NCBI GenBank assembly: GCA_903871715.1
Contig: CAIQHW010000394.1
Location: 1 to 7,691 of the forward strand
DNA from: an uncultured bacterium
GTDB taxonomy: Bacteria; Bacteroidota; Bacteroidia; Chitinophagales; CAIODY01
Length of the DNA: 7,691 nucleotides
Direction of reading: 5' to 3'
In this document: one piece after another, positions 1 to 6,850 of the stretch
Numbering within the stretch: position 1 is the first letter of the stretch
How the letters are laid out: the number at the start of each line of letters is the position of its first letter
Program-made: the position numbers and the translations under genes
Notes under the pieces: generated by a model
What the model was told of the DNA's origin: nothing
Databases searched by the model: none
Seen by the model: the letters and a program-made list of their open reading frames with translations, nothing else

Positions 1-1
1 C

Positions 2-79
2 CGGACGCTATTCAAGGATATAGGCTACGACGATAACGCCATAGCCTATGATGATATTTACCGAGTGCTAACTACTTAA
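2..79 (+). other. possible 3' end of a plus-strand gene entering from the left
   Basis: One plus-strand frame is open from base 2 to a TAA at 77-79 and encodes 25 residues ending in DDIYRVLTT. I do not recognise the protein. About half of its codons end in G or C, clearly more than in the AT-rich genes to the right, and bases 1-67 contain 31 G or C. It would converge on the minus-strand permease gene and overlap the last codons of that gene by about ten bases. A 25-codon open frame can occur by chance, so this rests on composition and on the abrupt end of the neighbouring gene. It could equally be chimeric or antisense sequence. Confidence 0.25.
20..49. repeat. 8-bp inverted repeat at the left edge
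   Basis: ATAGGCTA at 20-27 is exactly complementary to TAGCCTAT at 42-49, with a 14-base loop between them. No T-run follows on either side, so it does not look like an intrinsic terminator. It lies in the stretch of atypical composition next to the truncated permease gene. It could be chance, a small palindromic element, or part of a gene running in from the left. Confidence 0.3.
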
Positions 80-877
80 TTGATTTAGGTTCATCATTTG
101 ATAATTATCTTTAAAAATACTTTCATTACTGCGTTCCATTTTAAATCCTGAAAGGTCGAAATATTTTTTGTACTCTCTAAAATCACTACGGACAAACTCT
201 GCATTGTCGGCACTTTTGGGTACCATCTCTTGATAATGCGAACCGTTTTTTAAAGTAATTATCAAATAAATTTTGTCGCTGGTAGTAGATAGTTCGCCAT
301 CCTTTGCCACAATAATATTATCATCACCTCTACCGCTGGTGTGGTCATAAATCATCACATCATGAATCGTTTTCCCATCACCATCTTTTCGCCCGATTTT
401 AATTGCATAACCTTCGATGCCTTTATAAAAAATGCCTTCTTTAATACTAAAGGACGGACGGCTATTTCTCACATCATAAAGCAGTGTTCCCGATTTTAAA
501 TTGGCAATTGGAATCACAAAATTGTTGAACAAAAATGCTAAAATTGAAAGTGAGATTCCAGCAAAAATTATCGAGCGCATAAATCGGAAAAGAGAAATGC
601 CAGATGCTTTAAATGCAGTCAACTCGTGATGTTCAGCCATATTGCCCATGGTCATAATAGATGCTAACAAACAAGCCAATGGCAACGCCAAAGGCACTAA
701 ACTGGCAGAAGTGTAAAACAGCAATTTTGCGATAACTACAACACCCAAATCTTTACCAGCAATGTCATCAATATATTTCCAAACAAACTGCATTAAAAAC
801 ACAAACAGCGTGATGAAAAATGTAGCAATGAAAGGCGGTACAAAGGAACGTAGCACTAAACGGTCGATTTTTTTCAC
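68..877 (-). pseudogene. LptF/LptG-family permease, N-terminal half only (truncated)
   Basis: This is the N-terminal half of an LptF/LptG (YjgP/YjgQ) permease. In the family, LptF and LptG form the inner-membrane part of the LptB2FG transporter that lifts lipopolysaccharide out of the membrane toward LptC and LptA. The 269 residues show a conserved start (MKKIDRLVLRSF), TM1 at about 14-33, TM2 at about 52-78, the cytoplasmic coupling region ELTAFKASGIS at 85-95, TM3 at about 101-121, and a periplasmic beta-jellyroll from about 135 to 248. Family members continue with three more TM helices; here a TAG at 68-70 cuts the protein just after NYQMMNLNQLSS, a segment normally followed by the C-terminal half. 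No frame in bases 1-67 supplies the rest. The start is GTG (875-877), fixed by an in-frame TAA 15 bases upstream of it and by homology. It follows the TraB gene by 35 bases. Membership is near certain; whether it is a true pseudogene or an assembly break is open. LptF versus LptG cannot be settled here. Confidence 0.85.
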
Positions 878-882
878 TGTCG

Positions 883-917
883 CAAAAATAAGTTAATCGA
901 ATTGGAATGCGCTCAAA
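883..917 (-). promoter_or_regulatory. candidate Bacteroidota-type promoter for the permease gene
   Basis: On the minus strand TATTTTTG (890-883) matches the Bacteroidota -7 consensus TAnnTTTG exactly. TTTG (917-914), which overlaps the TGA stop of the TraB gene, lies 23 bases upstream and fits the -33 element at the long end of the usual spacing. Only five bases separate the -7 box from the GTG start, so transcription from here would give a leaderless or nearly leaderless message. The motif is short and the DNA AT-rich, so a chance match is possible. Confidence 0.35.
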
Positions 918-3900
918 AAAAATTGTTTTCGTTTTTTAAATTTTGTAAAACTTCTTTGGTGATTGCTCTATCAATTTGTTTTTGCAAAGGTTTGTTGGAA
1001 TCAATTTGTGTTTTTACATCGCTTACTAAAGTGTTAAAATCAGTATAATATTTATCCAATGGTTGAATCCCACATAATGCCAAATACCAAGGACCATCAG
1101 TATCTAAGCGATATTTATACACATAAACAAAGCCTTTTTTGTTGCGCACTTCGGCTTTCGATTTTTGTAAAAAAACAATGGTATCAATATGTTTAAAATC
1201 GCCTTCGGCATAAATTTGGCTCATCGTTAAATCCTTTTGATTCTTGAATGCGTAAGGAAAATATTTTTCAGATTTTACCAATCCTAAACTGCGATAAAGC
1301 ATAAAAGAAAACAGTTTATTATCTGCCAACCTTGTCATAAAACCATCGTCTTTATCAAACAAAATTTCATTTTTCGCCAAAGCCGCTATGGCATTAATTT
1401 GCACTAAATGATTTGGACTTCTAACAGCTTTATCAAAATACTTTTTCACCATTTCATTGCTGTTGTAAAACAACGACAACAATTTAAAATCGCGAATCAA
1501 TGCCTTATCAATTTCTTCGCTGTTGTAAAATCTTTTATAACGATTAGCTGCTTGTGCATCTTTATCAGCAATGCTTTTCAGCATTTCATCATCTTTTGAA
1601 AATTGTTTTTTCAAATCTATTTTGGAGTCGAAAAATATTTTGCTAAAATTTTGTTCTAAATCTTTCGCAGCCAACAAGTTGCTATCAGCAAGGCTTTCGA
1701 GCAACTTATACACATAAGGTTTGTAGTCATCCAACGAAATTAATTGCAAAATATCAGGAAGTAAAGTTTTCGAAATTTTTAAAGAATCATTTAGCAAACC
1801 AAACAATTCATTCATTTGGCTTCGATTATCAAACACTGGTGGATCCATTATCAGCAAGTGTTTTAACTCATTGTAAGCCGATTTATTTCGCAATCTTGCC
1901 AAAGCAATAATCACTTGATTTTGAAACATTGAGGTGTCGGCACTCCAATCATACACTTGTTTTAAGGCTTTCCGCAATTTTGGTTGCGCCGCTGTATCGG
2001 TGATGTAGCCTAATTCTTTAACCAATTTTGTTTTGTTGTCGTAAAAATCTTTCTCTTCATAATGATAGCTGCGATAAGCATTCAGCAACCCTTGAATGCC
2101 TTCTTCATCATAGCGAATATTGCTCAACCAATTTCTTGCTCGAGTTTTTATGTGTTCATCTTTTGAGTAAAAATCAGCAAAATAATCATTCAATTTATTG
2201 TGTAAAATGTTGTCGTTTGTCTTTTTAATATTAGGCAAAACAGAATTGAAAGTGGTACTTAATAATTCACTTTCATTTTCATTTGCAGCAGAAACCGTCA
2301 ACGCATTTACCAGCAAATTTCCTTTTAAAGTGAACTTGATTTTAACTAATTGTGTTGAACCTGTATCGGTGTAAACCAAGTTATATCCTGATGTTCCGTC
2401 TGCCAGTGAAAAATATTTTTTCGATTTTAGAATGTGTGTTGTGCTATCGTAATAAGCATTGATTTCGTGTTGCCAAAATTTGTTGATGTCTTTTGTATAA
2501 AAATAAATTGGCAATTTTTGTGTTTGAATCAACACCATTTCTTGTGTCGAATCATTTACCAATTTTATGTTTTCTTTTGCTTGCCAATACTGCTCTTTTT
2601 CTACTCCATTTACAAAGTTATTTTTCGCAAAATTCAACTCTACAAAAACTCGACGAAAGGCTGTATCTAATTTTGGTACAAACGGCGCTTTACATTTTAT
2701 CATTGCCAAATTATCGCTAAAATCCTTTTCCACACCGTATTTGAAAGGTTGAAAATGAAACGAGTTGAAAAAATCATCACTCGTTTTTTGTTTGCTATGC
2801 AACAATAACGTGTAATTATGTGCTCCACGTAAAATATGCCGAGTGGTTAAAAAACTACTATCGTTCAATTTGAAAATGGTTTGCAAGCACGAATAATTTT
2901 TATAGTTGAAAAACTGTTTTTTCATTTCATACAAAACAGGTTCGCTGAAATAAATACTTTTGTTCATCAACTCTAAAATGGTGCTATCATCTTTTATATC
3001 CGTAAAACTGTATCGGGCTGAATGCCATACGCCATAAGCATTTCCAGTAGTTCCATCTACAGTTTCAAACTCCCATCTATCCACATCATCTTTGGTATTT
3101 TTGTTTAAATACGCAACTGGTGTATTGGGAAATTTGATAGAAAAATCGGCAGCAGGCGAAGTGTAATTGGTAAAATTTGAAGTGGTGTTTTTGAGTTGCA
3201 ATTTTATCGAATTGAAAAAAGTTTCGGCTTCATTTCCATTCACAATATATTCACCCGAGCCACTCATTTTAAACACGATCACTTCGGTGGGCAACACAAA
3301 GATCTGATACCGTTGCACATCACCTCTACGAGTCTTGTTGGTGATATCAAAGCCATTGTAGCCACTTTTATTGATTTTCTTTTTAGATAAAATTTTGCCC
3401 GGAATATTTTCATACAATAAGCTATCTACTTTACTCATTACTTTATTTTCATCATCGCCAATAAATGCAGCATGGGCATGCATTCGAGCTATCATGTAAT
3501 ACGATCCATTGCTCATGTCGGAATATTGTTTGGTATCTAAAAACCTTGTACCGCCCATTTCGTAAGGCTTTCCAGGTATCATCACTTCATACAAACCATC
3601 TTCGCTTTTATAATTTACAAAAGAAATGGGTGCTCGGAGTTTTTCAATTTCTTCTTTTTGTTTCACATCGCGTTCGCCTTTTTTAATGGGTCGCAATTTG
3701 TAACCTTTTTTGCGTAACAATTCAATCACACCTTTATCGCCAGGTAAATGCGCACAGCCCACACCCACAAAAAGTGATGCTCCACTTTGCAAAATAGTAT
3801 CCATCGAATTGGCTTGAATTTGATTTCTATAATTGATGAAACGATTAGTGTAAGCCTCACTTTGTTCCGTTACTTTTTCCAACGAATCCAATTCATCTAA

Positions 3901-4569
3901 ATCCTGATTGCGATACGCATCTTCAATTTTATCTCTCAATTTTGATGTATTACCAATGTCTTTTGCTTTTTTCTTTTCTTTCAATTCATCCCGATATGCT
4001 TCAGCTTGAATTAAATCGCTGGTCTTCAAATGCTCCATGCCTGTGGCTTTCTTGCCTAGTTTTTTTCCAGCTTGATAAAGAAATAAATCTAAAAAAGTGT
4101 CTTCTTCATAATCTTCGTTGTACTTGTTGTAATTGCGATACAACAAATTGTTGATGATTGACGGTTGCACTTTTAACAATGTTTGCAAAAGCACATCATA
4201 TTTTTCCAACTCAAATGAGGTAGAATAAATAGGGGTTTTATAATTCGTTGAAGTATATTTTACCAAATCATTTTTTTCATCTTCCGATTGTATCATATCG
4301 GCTTGCCACCTATCAGGATTGAGCTCGAGCCCAACCTTATCAACACTTTTCAGCGCATAAAAAAATGAATCGCTTAAATTGAAAACCAATTTTTTGCTTA
4401 CGTGCATAGTGCCAAATAAGTAGGATTTTTGTTTCAACCCATTACCTGAAATTTCCCACAACAAAGCAGGATATTTTTTAGCAGATTTTTTTTGTGCAAA
4501 ATTTTGAAGTGGTGAAAGTGTTGCAATTAAGAGTATTGCAAGTAAAAGTGCTTTGAAATTTATTTTCAT
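913..4569 (-). CDS. secreted TraB/GumN-family protein with beta-module repeats and HEAT-like tail
   Basis: The protein has 1218 residues. A Sec signal peptide (1-25, probable cut in NFA-QKK) precedes a TraB/GumN domain at about 33-297. This has GTMH at 53-56, a glutamate in VGLELNP (E82), GMEH at 177-180 and GVGCAHLPGDKG at 269-280; the two GxxH motifs (H56, H274) and an acidic residue are the features shared with the Tiki/TraB group, for which metalloprotease activity has been shown in animal Tiki. Three beta-rich modules follow (about 314-460, 466-610 and 611-782), the first two beginning F-x-NY and all ending in a similar F-NS segment. About 786-1105 is alpha-helical with HEAT-like pairs (for example LVQINAIAALAKNE at 1055-1068), and a small beta-containing end (about 1146-1170) precedes the C-terminus. 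The frame is open up to an ATG at 4690-4692, but I start at 4569 because the signal peptide begins there and the upstream part overlaps the DUF4159 gene. It lies 26 bases after that gene. A periplasmic or outer-membrane-associated hydrolase is likely; the substrate is unknown. Confidence 0.85.
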   Translation of the reverse strand: MKINFKALLLAILLIATLSPLQNFAQKKSAKKYPALLWEISGNGLKQKSYLFGTMHVSKKLVFNLSDSFFYALKSVDKVGLELNPDRWQADMIQSEDEKNDLVKYTSTNYKTPIYSTSFELEKYDVLLQTLLKVQPSIINNLLYRNYNKYNEDYEEDTFLDLFLYQAGKKLGKKATGMEHLKTSDLIQAEAYRDELKEKKKAKDIGNTSKLRDKIEDAYRNQDLDELDSLEKVTEQSEAYTNRFINYRNQIQANSMDTILQSGASLFVGVGCAHLPGDKGVIELLRKKGYKLRPIKKGERDVKQKEEIEKLRAPISFVNYKSEDGLYEVMIPGKPYEMGGTRFLDTKQYSDMSNGSYYMIARMHAHAAFIGDDENKVMSKVDSLLYENIPGKILSKKKINKSGYNGFDITNKTRRGDVQRYQIFVLPTEVIVFKMSGSGEYIVNGNEAETFFNSIKLQLKNTTSNFTNYTSPAADFSIKFPNTPVAYLNKNTKDDVDRWEFETVDGTTGNAYGVWHSARYSFTDIKDDSTILELMNKSIYFSEPVLYEMKKQFFNYKNYSCLQTIFKLNDSSFLTTRHILRGAHNYTLLLHSKQKTSDDFFNSFHFQPFKYGVEKDFSDNLAMIKCKAPFVPKLDTAFRRVFVELNFAKNNFVNGVEKEQYWQAKENIKLVNDSTQEMVLIQTQKLPIYFYTKDINKFWQHEINAYYDSTTHILKSKKYFSLADGTSGYNLVYTDTGSTQLVKIKFTLKGNLLVNALTVSAANENESELLSTTFNSVLPNIKKTNDNILHNKLNDYFADFYSKDEHIKTRARNWLSNIRYDEEGIQGLLNAYRSYHYEEKDFYDNKTKLVKELGYITDTAAQPKLRKALKQVYDWSADTSMFQNQVIIALARLRNKSAYNELKHLLIMDPPVFDNRSQMNELFGLLNDSLKISKTLLPDILQLISLDDYKPYVYKLLESLADSNLLAAKDLEQNFSKIFFDSKIDLKKQFSKDDEMLKSIADKDAQAANRYKRFYNSEEIDKALIRDFKLLSLFYNSNEMVKKYFDKAVRSPNHLVQINAIAALAKNEILFDKDDGFMTRLADNKLFSFMLYRSLGLVKSEKYFPYAFKNQKDLTMSQIYAEGDFKHIDTIVFLQKSKAEVRNKKGFVYVYKYRLDTDGPWYLALCGIQPLDKYYTDFNTLVSDVKTQIDSNKPLQKQIDRAITKEVLQNLKNENNFF

Positions 4570-4595
4570 TAAAGTTGAATAATCGTGTAAAATAT

Positions 4596-5252
4596 TTAGT
4601 GTAAAAACGCATACTGAATTAAGTTTGAGCCCATTTGTAAAGCCGCCAAATGCTTTTCGGGTGTGTCTTTGTGTACGCTGTAATCTTCCCAACCATCGCC
4701 CAAATCACATTCGTATGAATAAAAAACAACCACACGACCTTGATAAATCAATGCCCAACCTTTTGGAGGTTTGCCATCATGTTCATGAATTTTTGGCAAG
4801 CCATTGTTGAAATTAAAATGCTGATGATAAATTGAATGATTAAATGGCAACTCAATTAAATCTAATTCTGGAAAAATTTTTTTCAGCGCAGGGCGCACAT
4901 AAGGATCCATGCCATAGTTGTCATCAATATGCCAAAATCCGCCAGCAGTAAGCCATGTGCGCATGTTTTTGGCTTCTGCATCACTCAAAGTAATATTGCC
5001 ATGTCCAGTGGTGTGCACAAATGCATAGTTAAATAAATCAGGGCTGCTCACTTCCACCACACCTTGGTCGGCATCTACATTTATACCCAATTGTTGTTTT
5101 ACAAATACTGCCAAATTGGGCAACGAAGTTGGGTTAGCATACCAATCGCCACCACCATTATATTTAAGCAAACCCAGCTTTAATGGTGGGTTGGAGCTAA
5201 ATGAACTCAAAAATAAAAAGCCGAAAATTAAAAGCGGTGCAATTTTTTTCAT
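4596..5252 (-). CDS. exported DUF4159 protein
   Basis: This 218-residue protein matches the DUF4159 family in its compact stand-alone form. An N-terminal Sec signal (MKKIAPLLIFGFLFLSSFSS) lacks a lipobox cysteine, so a soluble periplasmic location is expected. Recognisable family segments are GLLKYNGGGDWYANP (27-41), the strand-turn FVHTTGHGNITLS (78-90), the core GGFWHIDDNYGMDP (104-117), LPFNHSIYHQHF (135-146) and VVFYSYECDLGDGWED (175-190). The histidines and aspartates in these segments could bind a metal or ligand, but no activity is established for the family to my knowledge; its fold is thought to resemble class I glutamine amidotransferases, and I see no Cys-His-Glu triad here. It starts at ATG 5250-5252, 37 bases after the kinase gene, and is followed after 26 bases by the TraB gene, so co-transcription with both is likely. 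Family identity is strong; function is unknown. Confidence 0.85.
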   Translation of the reverse strand: MKKIAPLLIFGFLFLSSFSSNPPLKLGLLKYNGGGDWYANPTSLPNLAVFVKQQLGINVDADQGVVEVSSPDLFNYAFVHTTGHGNITLSDAEAKNMRTWLTAGGFWHIDDNYGMDPYVRPALKKIFPELDLIELPFNHSIYHQHFNFNNGLPKIHEHDGKPPKGWALIYQGRVVVFYSYECDLGDGWEDYSVHKDTPEKHLAALQMGSNLIQYAFLH

Positions 5253-5289
5253 GTGGTTTTTTTGAAAAAGATTTTCATTTTTTATAAAA

Positions 5290-6450
5290 TTATTGTGGTA
5301 AAATTATTCTAAAAGTAGTACCCATGCCTAATTGCGATTCTTTTACGAAAATTTTACCTAGATGATATTCCTCTACAATTCTTTTGCACAAAGCTAAACC
5401 CAAGCCCCAGCCACGTTTCTTCGTGCTGTAGCCGGGTTGAAAAACTGTTTTAAATTTATCGCCAGCAAGGCCTTTACCCGAATCGGTAATGTCTATCACA
5501 CATTTTTTGTGGTTTAAAAATAGATGAATTGAAATTTTGCCCACTCCATCTTCCATAGCATCCAATGCATTCTTCAATAAATTTTCTAGCACCCAATCCA
5601 TCAATGCCTGATTAATGGCGATGTTGGTGTTTTGTGGCAATTCATTTTTTAATTCAAAAATTACTTTGCTACTGGCTCGGCGTTGCATATAATCTTTGTT
5701 TTTTTCAATCAACAATGAAATAGGGTAGGGCTGCAATTCAGGTTTCGAGCCTATTTTGCTAAATCGCTGGGTTATCACTTCCAACCTTGTTACATCATTT
5801 TCCATTTCATTTAATGCAACGATATTTTTTTCTTTTTCTAAGTTTTCTTTCAAATAATCTAACCATGCTGTTAGCGAACTTAATGGTGTGGCTATTTGAT
5901 GTGCCGTTTCTTTTGCCATGCCCACCCAAAGCTGGTTTTGAGTGTTGCGATGTGAAGCAAAAAATGCTAAATAAGCTACAATTAAAAATACCAAAATGAT
6001 AGTAATTTGTATAAACGGAAAATATTTTAGCTCGGTTAATAAGGTGGAGTCTTTATAAAAAATGTACGATACAATTTTGCCATTTGTAGCAATAGGAATG
6101 GAATCTTGGTAGATGCGAAGCCGCATCAATTCTGCTTTCATATGCTGTGCATTAGCCGAATCTTCACGTGGATAATTAATGCAATTTTGAAACTCTTTTT
6201 TGTCGTTTGTTAAAATTAATGGAATGGTTTTGTTGTGTTGAATGATGCTAATTAAAAAACCAATGTCGGTATTTTCGCCTGCTGCACTTAAGTGTTCATA
6301 GGTATTTGCCAACAATTCCATTTTGTTGTGTTCTTCAAACGATAGCTTTTCAGCCAGCAAATGTGTGTACCACAAACTGGTGATTACAATCATCAAAGCC
6401 ACAATAATTAAAGTGATGCGAAAGCGATTATGAAAGCGATAATTATTCAT
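5290..6450 (-). CDS. two-TM sensor histidine kinase, orphan in this window
   Basis: This 386-residue inner-membrane kinase autophosphorylates a histidine in response to an unknown signal. TM1 spans about 11-29 and TM2 about 144-166, framing a periplasmic sensor of roughly 110 residues with no recognisable PAS or Cache motif. There is no obvious HAMP domain; TM2 leads almost directly into the dimerisation helix with AKETAHQIATPLSSL, phospho-acceptor H184. The catalytic domain has the N-box ENLLKNALDA (289-298, N294), the G1 box DSGKG (323-327), an F-box-like VFQPGYST (336-343) and the G2 box GWGLGLAL (347-354), so all motifs needed for activity are present. Length is normal. The start at ATG 6448-6450 places a basic N-terminus directly before TM1. 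No response regulator lies beside it in the window. It probably heads a unit with the DUF4159 and TraB genes, and candidate promoter sequences lie in the 90-base gap upstream. Confidence 0.93.
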   Translation of the reverse strand: MNNYRFHNRFRITLIIVALMIVITSLWYTHLLAEKLSFEEHNKMELLANTYEHLSAAGENTDIGFLISIIQHNKTIPLILTNDKKEFQNCINYPREDSANAQHMKAELMRLRIYQDSIPIATNGKIVSYIFYKDSTLLTELKYFPFIQITIILVFLIVAYLAFFASHRNTQNQLWVGMAKETAHQIATPLSSLTAWLDYLKENLEKEKNIVALNEMENDVTRLEVITQRFSKIGSKPELQPYPISLLIEKNKDYMQRRASSKVIFELKNELPQNTNIAINQALMDWVLENLLKNALDAMEDGVGKISIHLFLNHKKCVIDITDSGKGLAGDKFKTVFQPGYSTKKRGWGLGLALCKRIVEEYHLGKIFVKESQLGMGTTFRIILPQ

Positions 6451-6462
6451 GAGTGTTTTACT

Positions 6463-6495
6463 AACGCAAAAAAATCAAAAATAGCATATTGCGTT
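6463..6495. promoter_or_regulatory. inverted repeat around a candidate -7 box (possible operator)
   Basis: AACGCAA at 6463-6469 and TTGCGTT at 6489-6495 are perfect inverted copies separated by 19 bases. On the minus strand TATTTTTG (6483-6476), an exact match to the Bacteroidota -7 consensus TAnnTTTG, sits at the centre of the repeat, 25 bases before the kinase start codon. No TTG lies 17-23 bases upstream of it, so the -33 element is missing or poor. The half-site spacing would suit a dimeric DNA-binding protein, but no regulator is encoded nearby. Confidence 0.3.
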
Positions 6496-6540
6496 GTAAA
6501 AATATTTTCAATAAAAATGATTGATTGGTCAATTTTAAAG

Positions 6541-6840
6541 TTAACCCAACGCTTGCCAAGCTAAAATACCGCCTTGCAAATTTTTTACGTTTGCAAACCC
6601 AGCAGCCATCAATATTTGCTGCGCAATGCCACTTCGTTGTCCGCTGCGGCATTGCATTATGAGTTCTTCATTTTTTAAATGTTCCAATTCAGCAATTTGC
6701 GAAGCGATATTTCCCAAAGGAATATTTATTGCTGTTGGAATTTTACTTTCTTCAAATTCATATACTTCGCGAACATCAACGATATTAAGCGTTTCGCCAT
6801 TGTTCAATCTTTGTTTTAATTCACTTGCAGTGATAATCAT
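6541..6840 (-). CDS. single-domain rhodanese-like sulfurtransferase
   Basis: This 99-residue cytoplasmic protein is a complete single rhodanese domain, the size of GlpE- or PspE-type proteins. It begins IITASELKQRL, continues with the conserved NIVDVREVYEFEESKIPTA (about 19-37, VDVRE and the stretch to IP being the N-terminal signature) and INIPLG, and carries the active-site loop CRSGQRS at 64-70. C64 is the expected persulfide-carrying cysteine and the loop fits the six-residue CxxGxR form, which suits sulfane-sulfur substrates rather than phosphate. It ends with the usual LQGGILAW motif (88-95). There is no signal peptide. ATG 6838-6840 gives a start right at the domain boundary, 10 bases after the trigger factor stop, so the two genes are probably co-transcribed. 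The physiological donor and acceptor cannot be read from the sequence. Confidence 0.93.
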   Translation of the reverse strand: MIITASELKQRLNNGETLNIVDVREVYEFEESKIPTAINIPLGNIASQIAELEHLKNEELIMQCRSGQRSGIAQQILMAAGFANVKNLQGGILAWQALG

Positions 6841-6850
6841 TTTGTAAATT

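Noticed and set aside
1408..4154. Plus-strand open frames of 60-78 residues inside the TraB gene
   Set aside because: They are antisense to a strongly supported coding region, are rich in Cys, Phe and Leu as expected for antisense of AT-rich genes, and match no family.
4570..4692. 41-residue N-terminal extension of the TraB protein from an ATG at 4690-4692
   Set aside because: It overlaps the end of the DUF4159 gene in another frame and would bury the clear signal peptide that begins at 4569.
5263..5277. Short hairpin TGAAAA-AGA-TTTTCA with a T-run to its right
   Set aside because: The stem has one G:C pair in six, the T-run is on the plus strand where no gene ends, and it lies between two closely spaced minus-strand genes.
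6520..6533. ATTGA/TCAAT palindrome just after the rhodanese stop, possible terminator
   Set aside because: A five-base stem with a single G:C pair is too weak, although a T-rich stretch follows it on the minus strand.
6461..6652. 63-residue minus-strand frame overlapping the end of the rhodanese gene
   Set aside because: Its sequence has no family resemblance and it overlaps the well-supported rhodanese frame including the active-site region.
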